A stretch of DNA of 64,000 bases from Clostridia bacterium. GTDB lineage: Bacteria; Bacillota; Clostridia; Christensenellales; Borkfalkiaceae. Made by a program: the position numbers and the translations under genes. This document shows, one piece after another, positions 1 through 8,178 of this stretch; within the stretch, counting starts at the first letter, position 1, and every line of letters starts with the position of its first letter. The notes beneath the pieces were generated by a model, which searched no databases, had not been told where the DNA came from, and worked only from the letters and a program-made list of their open reading frames with translations. The stretch covers positions 1 to 64,000 of the forward strand of contig JAFTSO010000024.1 of the NCBI GenBank assembly GCA_017467265.1, written 5' to 3'.

Positions 1-714
1 ATCGTCGTCGTTGATTTCCACTTCGTTATCATCTTCTACTTCGGGCCTAACTTCGAGGGAGGTAAAGGAGGTTTGACGGCGTTTGTTGGCGTCGAACGGC
101 GAGATACGCACCAAGCGGTGCACGCCCATTTCCACCTTCAAATACCCGTACGCGTTTTCCCCTTCGACACGGAACGAAACGCTCTTTAATCCAGCCCCGT
201 CCCCTGCCTCTCGGTCAAGCTCGGTCACCTTAAAGCCCATCTTTTCGCAATAGCGGTTGTACATACGGTAGAGCATCTGACACCAGTCACACGCCTCCGT
301 ACCGCCTGCGCCTGCGTGCAGGGAAAGCATCGCGTTGTGGTTGTCGTAGTCGCCTTTCAAAATAGCGCGAATACGCATATCTTCGATGTCCCTTTCCGCA
401 TTTTTTAACATTTCGTCGAGCTCGGGAATCAAGCTCTCGTCTTCCGTTTCTTCAATCAAATCGATGACGTCTTCGGCATCGGATAACGCCGTCGCGCCGT
501 CCTCGTACGCGTTGATTTTGTTGCGGAGTGCAGAAACTTCCTTGCCGATTTTGGTCGATTTTTCCATATCTTGCCAAACTTCGGGTTTTTCCTGTTCCTT
601 TTCCAGCTCCGCCAAACGGGGACGCAAATGCTCAATATCCAGCGCGTATTCCGCTTCTTTGAGCGTTGCGCGCATCGATTGCACTTTTAATCTGTAATCG
701 CCTGCTTTGAACAT
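1..714 (-). CDS. prfB: Peptide chain release factor 2, N-terminal part (cut by window edge)
   Basis: RF2 recognises UGA and UAA stop codons and triggers release of the finished protein on the ribosome. The 238 visible codons start at an ATG (712-714) and run in frame to base 1. The RF2 signature HRLVRISPFDANKRRQTSF is visible near residue 205; the catalytic GGQ loop would follow just outside the window. Domain 1 is helical and acidic, as usual. Most RF2 genes carry a programmed +1 frameshift (an in-frame TGA after a CTT codon) near codon 25. Here the reading frame passes that point uninterrupted (ALDIEHLRPRL), so this autoregulation is absent. It lies 23 bp after secA, the secA-prfB order common in Bacillota, and is probably cotranscribed with it. 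Confidence 0.93.
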   Translation of the reverse strand, partial: MFKAGDYRLKVQSMRATLKEAEYALDIEHLRPRLAELEKEQEKPEVWQDMEKSTKIGKEVSALRNKINAYEDGATALSDAEDVIDLIEETEDESLIPELDEMLKNAERDIEDMRIRAILKGDYDNHNAMLSLHAGAGGTEACDWCQMLYRMYNRYCEKMGFKVTELDREAGDGAGLKSVSFRVEGENAYGYLKVEMGVHRLVRISPFDANKRRQTSFTSLEVRPEVEDDNEVEINDDD

Positions 715-737
715 ATTTTTATCCTCTTACCTGCCGA

Positions 738-3737
738 TTATTCGTTGTTTTTCTTTTCTTCTGCCGCTTTTTGCGCTGCCTGTGCCGCTTGCGCCGCCTT
801 GAACGACGACATATTCGAGAGCGGCTCGGGCATCTGACGGCGGAACACTCTCACGGGAGCAGGCGCTGCCGCAGGCGTGGGCTGTGCGTTCGTCGGCGCA
901 CCGTTCGTGCCGTTTGCCGCAGGCGCGATCGGTCTTGCCTGCATAGGCATAGGCGCAGGACGCATCTCCACTTTTACCTTCAAGAGCACGCTGATTACCG
1001 AACGCTGGATACGTTCTACCATTTCTTCGAACATATCAAACCCTTCTTTCTTGTACGAAATAACGGGGTCAACCTGTCCGTATGCACGCAGCGAAATGCC
1101 TTTGCGGAGCTGATCCATCGCGTCGATATGATCGATCCAGTTTCTATCTACCGTCATCAGCAATACACGGCGTTCAATCTGCGAGAAATCTACGCCCTGT
1201 TCTTTGAGCGCTGCGATCTTGTTTTCGTATTCCTTTTCGACTTTCTTTGAAATCTTGCGGATTGCCGTTTCGTAATCCCACTTCGTCAAACGTTCGCGCG
1301 TGACGTAGTTCGTGCCTTCGGGCAACACTTTCGCTTCCAACGCCGCGTTGAGTTCGTCTTCGTTCCAAAGTTCAGGCATAGCGTCGATATTTACCGCGCT
1401 CGCCACCGTTTCCACAACGTAGTCGGGGATATATTTGAGCACCTGCTCGTGCACGTTCTCACCGCGCAAAACGTTCATACGGTTTTCGTACATAACCAAA
1501 CGCTGCTTGTTCATAACGTCGTCGTACTGCAATACGTTTTTACGGATACCGAAGTTTCTGCCTTCGATATTGCGCTGCGCGTTTTCGATGCCGCGCGAGA
1601 GCATTTTCGATTGCAAGCAGGTATCTTCGTCGATCTTAAAGAACGCGTACAGCGCCTTCATACGCTCGCCGCCGAAACGCATAACGAGATCGTCTTCCAA
1701 GGACAGGAAGAACACGGACATACCGATGTCCCCTTGACGGCCTGCACGGCCGCGGAGCTGATTGTCGATACGGCGCGATTCGTGACGTTCCGTACCGATG
1801 ATACAAAGACCGCCAGCCGCTACCACTTCTTCCTTTTCCGCATCCGTTTCCGCTTTGTAATGCGCGTACACTTTCTTATATCTTTCGCGGAGCGCAGCGA
1901 TCTCTTCGCTCACGTCCGTGATGTACAAACTCATCGCCAAATCGATGTCTTCGGGGTTGTTCCCTTCTTCGCGCAGACGCTTTTTCGCCAAGTACTCGGC
2001 GTTGCCGCCAAGCAAAATATCCGTACCACGCCCTGCCATATTCGTCGAAATGGTCACCGCGCCCTTACGCCCTGCCTGCGCCACGATCTCCGCTTCGCGT
2101 TCGTGGTTCTTCGCGTTCAAAATATTGTGTTTTACGCCGTTGCGTTTGAGCAAACGGGAAATTTCTTCCGATTTATCTACGGACGAAGTACCCACCAAGA
2201 TCGGCTGACCGCTCTCGTGACGTTTCATAATTTCGTCCACGATTGCACGCTTTTTACCGTCGAACGTCGAATACACCATATCGGGCAAATCGACGCGCTT
2301 GATCGGACGGTTGGTAGGGATTTCGACTACGTCGAGCGAATAGATCGTTCTAAATTCCGCTTCTTCCGTCTTTGCCGTACCCGTCATACCCGACAGCTTT
2401 TTGTACAGACGGAAGTAATTCTGGAACGTGACCGTCGCATACGTCTTGTTTTCGCTGCGAACTTCCACCCCTTCCTTCGCCTCAATCGCCTGATGCAGAC
2501 CGTCCGAATATCTTCTGCCGTTCATACGACGGCCGGTGAATTCGTCCACGATGACCACTTCGCCATCGCTCACGATATAATCTTCGTCCAGCTTAAAGAG
2601 CTTGTGCGCTTTGAGCGCCTGCTGAATATGATGGTTGAGATCGGCGTGTTGAATCTCTGCGATGTTGTCGATGCGGAAGAAACGTTCCGCCTTTCTCGCG
2701 CCGCTGTCGGTGAGCTCCACCGTCTTGTCCTTGCGGTTGATGATGTAATCCCAGTTGCGCGCCATCGCCAGCGATTTTCTACCCTCGGGCGCAGCCGCCG
2801 CTGCCGCCGCTTTCTTTTCTGCCAATTCCGCTTCGTAGTTCGCCTGCTCTTCCAAGGTCATCTTGGTATAATCGACAAACTCTTCTTCGTCCTCTTCTTC
2901 TACGTCCTCGACGATCGCCTTTTTCTTGTTCTTCTTTTTGTTGGCGCGCATTTCTTGCATCGCCGCCTCTTCCGCTTCTTTCAGATCGTCGTCAAAGCCG
3001 CCCGTGAACGTGCGGACGAGCTTATCCACCTGCACGTACAGATCGGACGATTTTTCACCCTTGCCCGAGATGATGAGCGGCGTTCTCGCTTCGTCGATCA
3101 AAATGGAGTCCACTTCGTCCACGATCGCAAACGTCAAATCGCGCTGTACCATTTTGCTCAAATCGGTTTTCAGATTATCACGAAGATAGTCGAACCCAAA
3201 TTCGTTGTTCGTACCGTACACGATGTCGCACTTGTAAGCTGCGCGCTTTTCGTCGTCTTCCATACCGGGCACAACGCAACCGACGGTCAAGCCCATAAAT
3301 TTGTGAACCTTACCCATCCACTCCGCGTCACGCTTTGCAAGGTAATCGTTGACCGTGACGATGTGCACACTCTTACCCGAGAGCGCGTTCAAATACGCAG
3401 GGAGCGTGGAAACGAGCGTTTTACCTTCACCCGTACGCATCTCTGCGATACGGCCTTGGTGCAGACAGATACCGCCGATGATCTGCACGCGGAAATGGCG
3501 CATACCCAAAATACGCTTGCCCGCTTCGCGCAAAGCCGCGAACGCGTCAAAGAGAATATCGTCCAGCGTTTCGCCGTCCGCAAGGCGCTGTTTTAACACC
3601 GCCGTCTGACCTTTTAAGGTCTCGTCGTCCATCGCTTGGTACTTCGGCTCTAACGCCTCTACCTGATCCGCCATTTTGTTCAGCTTTTTCAAGCTGCGTC
3701 TTGCGTCGCCACTCGTCAAATATTTGATCAATCCCAT
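738..3737 (-). CDS. secA: Preprotein translocase ATPase SecA
   Basis: SecA is the cytoplasmic motor that pushes unfolded preproteins through SecYEG. Visible: Walker A (TGEGKT, residues 102-107), DEVD box near 207-210, helicase motifs such as MAGRGTD and the GRAGRQGD arginine finger. At 999 residues it exceeds the usual 800-900. The excess is mainly a low-complexity, Lys/Glu/Ala-rich insertion of about 80 residues (roughly 245-328) in the preprotein cross-linking domain, between VRTF and the conserved DYIINRKDKTVELTD strand. The C-terminal linker is Pro/Ala-rich and ends in Lys/Glu without the CxCxSGx(n)CH zinc-binding motif found in many SecA proteins. Upstream is a long gap with a possible own promoter; prfB follows. 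Confidence 0.97.
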   Translation of the reverse strand: MGLIKYLTSGDARRSLKKLNKMADQVEALEPKYQAMDDETLKGQTAVLKQRLADGETLDDILFDAFAALREAGKRILGMRHFRVQIIGGICLHQGRIAEMRTGEGKTLVSTLPAYLNALSGKSVHIVTVNDYLAKRDAEWMGKVHKFMGLTVGCVVPGMEDDEKRAAYKCDIVYGTNNEFGFDYLRDNLKTDLSKMVQRDLTFAIVDEVDSILIDEARTPLIISGKGEKSSDLYVQVDKLVRTFTGGFDDDLKEAEEAAMQEMRANKKKNKKKAIVEDVEEEDEEEFVDYTKMTLEEQANYEAELAEKKAAAAAAAPEGRKSLAMARNWDYIINRKDKTVELTDSGARKAERFFRIDNIAEIQHADLNHHIQQALKAHKLFKLDEDYIVSDGEVVIVDEFTGRRMNGRRYSDGLHQAIEAKEGVEVRSENKTYATVTFQNYFRLYKKLSGMTGTAKTEEAEFRTIYSLDVVEIPTNRPIKRVDLPDMVYSTFDGKKRAIVDEIMKRHESGQPILVGTSSVDKSEEISRLLKRNGVKHNILNAKNHEREAEIVAQAGRKGAVTISTNMAGRGTDILLGGNAEYLAKKRLREEGNNPEDIDLAMSLYITDVSEEIAALRERYKKVYAHYKAETDAEKEEVVAAGGLCIIGTERHESRRIDNQLRGRAGRQGDIGMSVFFLSLEDDLVMRFGGERMKALYAFFKIDEDTCLQSKMLSRGIENAQRNIEGRNFGIRKNVLQYDDVMNKQRLVMYENRMNVLRGENVHEQVLKYIPDYVVETVASAVNIDAMPELWNEDELNAALEAKVLPEGTNYVTRERLTKWDYETAIRKISKKVEKEYENKIAALKEQGVDFSQIERRVLLMTVDRNWIDHIDAMDQLRKGISLRAYGQVDPVISYKKEGFDMFEEMVERIQRSVISVLLKVKVEMRPAPMPMQARPIAPAANGTNGAPTNAQPTPAAAPAPVRVFRRQMPEPLSNMSSFKAAQAAQAAQKAAEEKKNNE

Positions 3738-4119
3738 CTTAAAAAACTCCGATAGATTTATTTTTTCTTACTCTTTTTTGGACGAAGTTTTACCTTATAG
3801 GTAAACCGCCGCTTTTTCGGCATTTTATCGTCACTATATATTGTACAATATTTCCCTGAAAAATCAAAGCGTTTTCAGGCTATTTTCCCAAAAAATATCG
3901 CAAAAGGCGCGCGCGAACGTGCGCGAAAGTGCAAACGCCCTTACATATATACCCTTTTTTGTTTGCTTTTAAGACAAGAATCGCAAAAAAGATGCTGCGC
4001 TTTATGAAAACATTTTTATTTTTTCGATTGCACGCGGCGGTTTGATTAAAAATCTTGTTGACAATAACAACGTTAATGTGTTATACTATCCATATCTCTA
4101 TCGCAAAAGGAGTGATTTT
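3738..4119. other. Divergent control region between secA and asnA
   Basis: This 382-bp gap holds no gene I can support. On the minus strand a plausible secA promoter (TTGATT 3862-3867, 16 bp, TACAAT 3840-3845) precedes a leader with two small hairpins (GCCG/CGGC and TTTACC/GGTAAA). On the plus strand it contains the asnA promoter. The middle (about 3900-4040) shows no recognisable riboswitch, T-box or open frame with a ribosome site. Confidence 0.5.
4058..4087 (+). promoter_or_regulatory. Promoter of asnA
   Basis: TTGACA (4058-4063), 18-bp spacer, TATACT (4082-4087), with a TG one base before the -10 (TGTTATACT), i.e. an extended -10. The predicted start near 4094 rules out the in-frame ATG at 4042 as the initiation codon. 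Confidence 0.8.
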
Positions 4120-5127
4120 ATGAGCAAAGTGATCGTACCCAAGGGCTATCAATCGAATTTGGGTATGTACGATACGCAGACGGCTATCGGGCTGCTGAAA
4201 CGGACTTTTGAAGAAAGGCTGTGCCTTGCGCTGAACTTAAAACGCGTTTCCGCTCCCCTGTTCGTCGATCCCACCACGGGTTTGAACGACGATTTGAGTG
4301 GCGTGGAACGCCCCGTCCGCTTTGACCTTAAAGAAACGGGCAAGGACGCCGTCGTTGTGCACTCGCTCGCGAAATGGAAACGTATGGCGCTCTTGGCGTA
4401 CGGTTTTTCCGCAGGCGAAGGGCTTTACACCGATATGAATGCGATTCGCCGCGACGAAGAAATGGATAATCTCCACTCCGTTTACACCGATCAATGGGAC
4501 TGGGAAAAGATCATCACGCGCGAAACGCGCAATCTCGATTATCTCAAAAAGGTGGTGCAGGGCATCGTCGGCGCAATTTGTGATACGCTCGATTTCTTAA
4601 AATGCCGCTATCCGCAGATCGACGTGGAGCTGTGCCGTACCGTCACCTTTATCACTTCGCAGGAGCTGGAAGACCTGTACCCCGACCTGTGCTCGAAAGA
4701 ACGTGAAAACACCTTTGTAAAAGAACACAAAACGGTGTTTATTATGCAGATCGGCGACAAGCTGAAATCGGGCAAACCGCACGACAATCGCGCGCCCGAC
4801 TACGACGACTGGGCGCTCAACGGAGATATTTTGTTCTGGGACGACGTTTTGGATTGCGCGATGGAAATTTCGTCAATGGGTATCCGTGTCGATGAAAAAT
4901 CGCTGGACGAGCAGCTGACGAAAGCGAACGCGGACGAACGTCGCGCGCTGCCTTTCCACAAAGCGTTGCTCGACGGAAAATTGCCCCTCACAATGGGCGG
5001 CGGCATCGGGCAATCACGCCTTTCGATGCTCTTACTCGGCAAAGCGCATATCGGCGAAGTGCAGGTGTCGTTGTGGGACGAAGAAACGCGCCGCGTGTGC
5101 AAAGAGCACGGCATCGTACTCTTGTAA
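4120..5127 (+). CDS. asnA: Aspartate-ammonia ligase (asparagine synthetase A)
   Basis: AsnA makes asparagine from aspartate and free ammonia with ATP to AMP plus PPi; it belongs to the class II aminoacyl-tRNA synthetase fold (AspRS-like). The 335-residue length is typical. Family stretches seen: VDPTTGLNDDLSGVERPV near the N-terminus, HSLAKWKR, and TMGGGIGQSRLSM near the C-terminus (ATP-binding motif 3). An in-frame ATG exists 78 bp upstream, but the ATG at 4120 follows AAAAGGAGTGA at the right distance, and the promoter -10 lies between the two, so 4120 is chosen. It is a single-gene unit closed by an intrinsic terminator at 5145. Confidence 0.96.
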   Translation: MSKVIVPKGYQSNLGMYDTQTAIGLLKRTFEERLCLALNLKRVSAPLFVDPTTGLNDDLSGVERPVRFDLKETGKDAVVVHSLAKWKRMALLAYGFSAGEGLYTDMNAIRRDEEMDNLHSVYTDQWDWEKIITRETRNLDYLKKVVQGIVGAICDTLDFLKCRYPQIDVELCRTVTFITSQELEDLYPDLCSKERENTFVKEHKTVFIMQIGDKLKSGKPHDNRAPDYDDWALNGDILFWDDVLDCAMEISSMGIRVDEKSLDEQLTKANADERRALPFHKALLDGKLPLTMGGGIGQSRLSMLLLGKAHIGEVQVSLWDEETRRVCKEHGIVLL

Positions 5128-5144
5128 ACAAAAAACACAATATG

Positions 5145-5181
5145 AAGACGGAGCGTTTTTATACGCCCCGTCTTTATTTTT
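5145..5181 (+). terminator. Terminator after asnA
   Basis: Hairpin AAGACGGAGCG (5145-5155) with CGCCCCGTCTT (5164-5174), loop of 8, one mismatch, followed by TATTTTTCT. Confidence 0.8.
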
Positions 5182-5373
5182 CTCCGCTCAACGCGTACCG
5201 TATATGCCCTTTTTGAGCTTTTTCGACAAAAAAGCAAAAAAATAGACGGTTTTTTTGAAAACTTTTTCCCTGCGTGCAATATTTTTTCCTTTTGAATTGT
5301 TTATAAAGTGTCAGAGCGGTTTTTGCGGACGAACAAACGCAAAACCAACATTTTCATTTTTCAGGAGGATAGT

Positions 5374-5586
5374 ATGAAAAAAATGTTCACTCTGGCACTT
5401 TCCCTTGCCCTTTGCTGCGGTATGCTCGCATTTGCCGCGTGTAAAAAGGACGATCCTGCTCCGCAAAGCAGCGGCAGCAGCGCACCCGTATCCGAAGTTT
5501 CGTCTTCAACTTCGTCCGAGATTTCCGAAAGCTCGGCAAGCAGCGAAGTAAGCAGCGACGAGCTCTCTTCGACGGTTGCGGAATAA
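5374..5586 (+). CDS. Small Ser/Glu-rich lipoprotein
   Basis: A 70-residue protein of unknown function. It begins with a lysine pair and a hydrophobic stretch ending in a lipobox-like AFAAC with the cysteine at residue 23, then KKDD and a tail made almost wholly of Ser, Glu and Val. After signal peptidase II cleavage only about 48 disordered residues would remain outside the membrane. The start at 5374 follows TCAGGAGGATAGT; a longer in-frame start at 5308 has no ribosome site and spoils the signal peptide. The tail resembles the spacer after the lipid anchor in the metallophosphoesterase lipoprotein at 15557-18085, so this could be a remnant or minimal version of such a protein. No partner gene is adjacent. 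Confidence 0.75.
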   Translation: MKKMFTLALSLALCCGMLAFAACKKDDPAPQSSGSSAPVSEVSSSTSSEISESSASSEVSSDELSSTVAE

Positions 5587-5618
5587 CGTTTGCACACACG
5601 ACCCCACATAACTTTTTT

Positions 5619-5656
5619 GATCTGCCTTTCGCTCCCATCGAAAGGCAGATCGTCTT
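5619..5656 (+). terminator. Hairpin terminator after the small lipoprotein
   Basis: Perfect 13-bp stem GATCTGCCTTTCG (5619-5631) / CGAAAGGCAGATC (5639-5651), 7-nt loop, followed by a short GTCTTTT. The weak T-run makes termination efficiency uncertain. Confidence 0.65.
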
Positions 5657-5661
5657 TTGGG

Positions 5662-5698
5662 TAAAAAAAAGCGCCGCGCGGTCTTTTCACCGCGCGGC
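5662..5698 (-). terminator. Terminator after metK
   Basis: On the minus strand: GCCGCGCGGT, loop GAAAAG, ACCGCGCGGC, then GC and eight T. A textbook intrinsic terminator 22 bp after the metK stop codon. Confidence 0.93.
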
Positions 5699-5719
5699 AC
5701 TCGCTCTACTACCTATACA

Positions 5720-6883
5720 TTATAAATATTTTTTCAGATCGTCCACGCGGTCAAGCTGTTCCCACGCAAAGCCTTTGTAGCCAAAATGCCCATACGCCGC
5801 CGTTTTCTTGAACACGGGTTTGCGCAAATCAAGCGTGCGGATAATCGCATACGGCCGCAAATCGAATTCGCTCTTCACAATCTCGACCAGACGTTCGTCG
5901 TCCACCTTGCCCGTGCCGTGGCTATCGACGAACACGGACACAGGTTTCGCCACGCCGATCGCATACGCCACCTGAATTTCCACTTCGTCGGCAAGCCCTG
6001 CCGCCACCAGATTTTTTGCGATATAACGGCAGAAATACGCCGCGCTCCTATCCACCTTCGTCGGATCTTTGCCCGAGAACGCGCCGCCGCCGTGCGCGCA
6101 TCTGCCGCCGTACGTATCGACGATAATTTCGCGCCCCGTCAAGCCACTATCCCCTTCCGGACCGCCGATTTCAAAACGCCCCGTCGGGTTGATATAAATT
6201 TTCGTATTTTCGTCCATCAGCGCCGCAGGTACAATCTCGTCAATGACGAATTTTTTCATATCCGCGCGGATCTGTTCTTGCGACACCACAGCGTCGTGCT
6301 GGGTGGAAACGACCACCGTATCCACGCGCTTTGCCACGCCGTCCACGTATTCCACGGTCACTTGCGTTTTGCCGTCGGGACGAAGATAAGGCAACGTGCC
6401 GTTCTTTCTCACGTCCGTCAAACGCTTTGCCAAGCGGTGGGACAAAGACAGCGTAAGCGGCATCAATTCTTTCGTTTCGCGGCAAGCATAGCCGAACATC
6501 ATACCTTGATCGCCTGCGCCCAGCTGATCCGCTTCGTCGCCGCCCGTCGTTTTCTTTTCTAAAGACGCGTTCACGCCCATCGCAATATCGGGGGATTGCT
6601 GATGAATCGCCGTAATGATTTTGCAGCTATCGCACGAAAACGTACCGAAATCATACCCGATCTCCTTGATAATCTCCCTTGCTTTTGTTTCGTAATCGAC
6701 CTTTGCCGTCGTTGTCACTTCGCCCATAATCAGCAAAGTATCGAACGCCGCTGCGCACTCGATCGCCGCGCGCGCGTAGGGGTCTTGCGCCAAAATTGCG
6801 TCCAACAACCCGTCGGAAATATTATCGCATACCTTGTCGGGATGTCCTTCGGTGACGCTTTCGCTCGTAAAAAACTTTTTCAT
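5720..6883 (-). CDS. metK: S-adenosylmethionine synthetase
   Basis: MetK joins ATP and methionine to give S-adenosylmethionine. The protein of 387 residues has the family landmarks: [11 protein letters not shown] at the N-terminus (catalytic His14, metal Asp16), [12 protein letters not shown] (methionine/adenine region) and the glycine-rich [16 protein letters not shown] loop that binds the triphosphate. The start at 6883 (MKKFF) is preferred over the in-frame ATG 66 bp upstream because homologues begin here and AAAAGGCGG lies just upstream. Transcription starts about 105 nt before it, in a leader with a terminator-like hairpin, so attenuation is possible. It stands alone with its own promoter and terminator. 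Confidence 0.97.
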   Translation of the reverse strand: MKKFFTSESVTEGHPDKVCDNISDGLLDAILAQDPYARAAIECAAAFDTLLIMGEVTTTAKVDYETKAREIIKEIGYDFGTFSCDSCKIITAIHQQSPDIAMGVNASLEKKTTGGDEADQLGAGDQGMMFGYACRETKELMPLTLSLSHRLAKRLTDVRKNGTLPYLRPDGKTQVTVEYVDGVAKRVDTVVVSTQHDAVVSQEQIRADMKKFVIDEIVPAALMDENTKIYINPTGRFEIGGPEGDSGLTGREIIVDTYGGRCAHGGGAFSGKDPTKVDRSAAYFCRYIAKNLVAAGLADEVEIQVAYAIGVAKPVSVFVDSHGTGKVDDERLVEIVKSEFDLRPYAIIRTLDLRKPVFKKTAAYGHFGYKGFAWEQLDRVDDLKKYL

Positions 6884-6952
6884 GTAAAAATTCCGCCTTT
6901 TTTTAACATAGTTCATCGCCGCGCTTGGGATTTGCAACGAAGTTTCCACTCA

Positions 6953-6975
6953 AAAAAACCGCGCCTTTGCGGCGC
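6953..6975 (-). promoter_or_regulatory. Terminator-like hairpin in the metK leader
   Basis: On the minus strand, about 15 nt after the predicted transcription start: GCGCC, loop GCAAA, GGCGC (6961-6975), then GG and seven T (6953-6959). It looks like an early attenuator. I do not recognise any known SAM riboswitch consensus around it; the leader is too short for SAM-I. Confidence 0.5.
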
Positions 6976-6995
6976 AACTTTCTCTTGGGAGTTTC

Positions 6996-7024
6996 ATTAT
7001 ACTCCATTTTTTGACCTTTGTCAA
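6996..7024 (-). promoter_or_regulatory. Promoter of metK
   Basis: Minus strand TTGACA (7019-7024), 17 bp, TATAAT (6996-7001): full consensus. A 5-bp inverted repeat GGAGT/ACTCC brackets the -10 and could be an operator. Confidence 0.88.
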
Positions 7025-7053
7025 CTTATTCTGACAGTATAAAGGCAAGCCGC

Positions 7054-7082
7054 TTGCAATATTTTTTCGTTCGTGGTATAAT
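7054..7082 (+). promoter_or_regulatory. Promoter placing the start on the radical SAM ATG
   Basis: TTGCAA (7054-7059), 17 bp, TATAAT (7077-7082). Seven bases after the -10 is 7089, next to the ATG at 7090, so the mRNA should be leaderless. Confidence 0.75.
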
Positions 7083-7089
7083 AGTTCTT

Positions 7090-7974
7090 ATGAACGACGA
7101 AATGACGATGCTATTAAAACATTGTACCCTTTGTCCCGTGAACTGCGGCGCCGATCGAACGCGCGGCGTGGGCGCGTGCGGCGTTTCGGGGCTGCATATC
7201 GCAAAATATTACCTGCACCCCTTTGAAGAACCGTGCATTTCCTTCCAAAACGGGAGCGGCACGATCTTTTTTACGGGCTGCAACCTGCGTTGTGCGTTCT
7301 GTCAAAATTACGAAGTTTCGCGAGCAAAGCGCGGCAAAGCGATCACCCCCCAGCAGCTCGCGGATATTTTTAAGGAGCTGGAAGATAAGGGCGCGGAGAA
7401 TATTTCGCTCGTCACTCCGTCGCACGTGATCGCGTACCTGCTCCCCGCTTTCGAGCTTTATCAGCCGAAAATCCCCGTCGTGTACAACACGGGCAGCTAT
7501 GAAAAAATCGACACGCTAAAACGTATCGATCCGTTCGTGGACATCTACCTGCCCGATATGAAATTCTATTCCCCCTCCCTCTCGCAACGGTATTTGGGCA
7601 AGGACAATTATTTCGACGTCGCGGCGGACGCCATCGAATTTATGGCAAATGCAAAGCCCCTGCGCCTTCGCGAAAACGGTAAAATGCTCTCGGGCTGTAT
7701 CGTGCGCCATCTCGTAATGCCCCTTTGCTCTTCGGACACCAAAACGCTACTCAAATGGTTTGCCCGTTCCCTGCCCAAGGACACGTATTTGAGTCTAATG
7801 AGCCAGTACACCCCCGTTGGGGACATGGAAAAATACCCCGAGCTCTCGCGGAAAATCACCGCGCGCGAATATGCCGCCGCGATCGATACCGCAACGGAGC
7901 TGGGCATTGAAAATCTGTTCGTACAGCAGCGCGATTCTAGCGGCGAAAGGTATATTCCAAAGTGGGATTTTTAA
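7090..7974 (+). CDS. PflX-like radical SAM protein
   Basis: A 294-residue radical SAM protein related to pyruvate formate-lyase activating enzymes (the PflX/COG1313 group). The cluster motif CNLRCAFC gives Cys64, Cys68 and Cys71, which would hold the [4Fe-4S] cluster that cleaves S-adenosylmethionine. Before it is a second cysteine set, Cys12, Cys15, Cys19 and Cys30, in CTLCPVNCGADR and GACG, typical of this subgroup. No formate-lyase or other glycyl-radical enzyme is nearby, so the substrate is unknown. No Shine-Dalgarno site precedes the ATG and the promoter -10 lies only 7 bases upstream: a leaderless message is predicted. Later in-frame ATGs at 7102 and 7108 also lack ribosome sites. Confidence 0.85.
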   Translation: MNDEMTMLLKHCTLCPVNCGADRTRGVGACGVSGLHIAKYYLHPFEEPCISFQNGSGTIFFTGCNLRCAFCQNYEVSRAKRGKAITPQQLADIFKELEDKGAENISLVTPSHVIAYLLPAFELYQPKIPVVYNTGSYEKIDTLKRIDPFVDIYLPDMKFYSPSLSQRYLGKDNYFDVAADAIEFMANAKPLRLRENGKMLSGCIVRHLVMPLCSSDTKTLLKWFARSLPKDTYLSLMSQYTPVGDMEKYPELSRKITAREYAAAIDTATELGIENLFVQQRDSSGERYIPKWDF

Positions 7975-8092
7975 CAAAACACCCCTACCGTATCGGAAAC
8001 ACCAGCGTTATACACCTAAAAAACCCGTCCTTTGCACCTTGCAATTTTTCGGGTGAGCGCGGCGGCGCGCGCAGGCTTAGCGTAGGCAATTT

Positions 8093-8116
8093 CGCGCTCC
8101 CAAGCGCGGACTTTTC
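8093..8116 (+). terminator. Possible weak terminator before the ABC-F gene
   Basis: Six-bp stem CGCGCT/AGCGCG with a CCCA loop, followed by GACTTTTC. Short T-run, so only tentative. The rest of the 204-bp gap shows nothing else clear. Confidence 0.35.
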
Positions 8117-8178
8117 AAAAAGTTTCTGATCCATACCCTTATTTTGCGAAATAGAGAACAAACTATTCGGAGGCGCGT

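Noticed and set aside
1449..3596. A long open frame on the plus strand opposite secA
   Set aside because: It has no ribosome site or recognisable domain and mirrors secA codons; G+C-rich third positions leave the opposite strand open.
4042..4119. Upstream start for asnA
   Set aside because: The promoter -10 lies downstream of this ATG, and homologues start at 4120.
6884..6990. SAM-I/SAM-II riboswitch before metK
   Set aside because: Length and conserved core do not fit any SAM riboswitch I know; only a terminator-like hairpin is seen.
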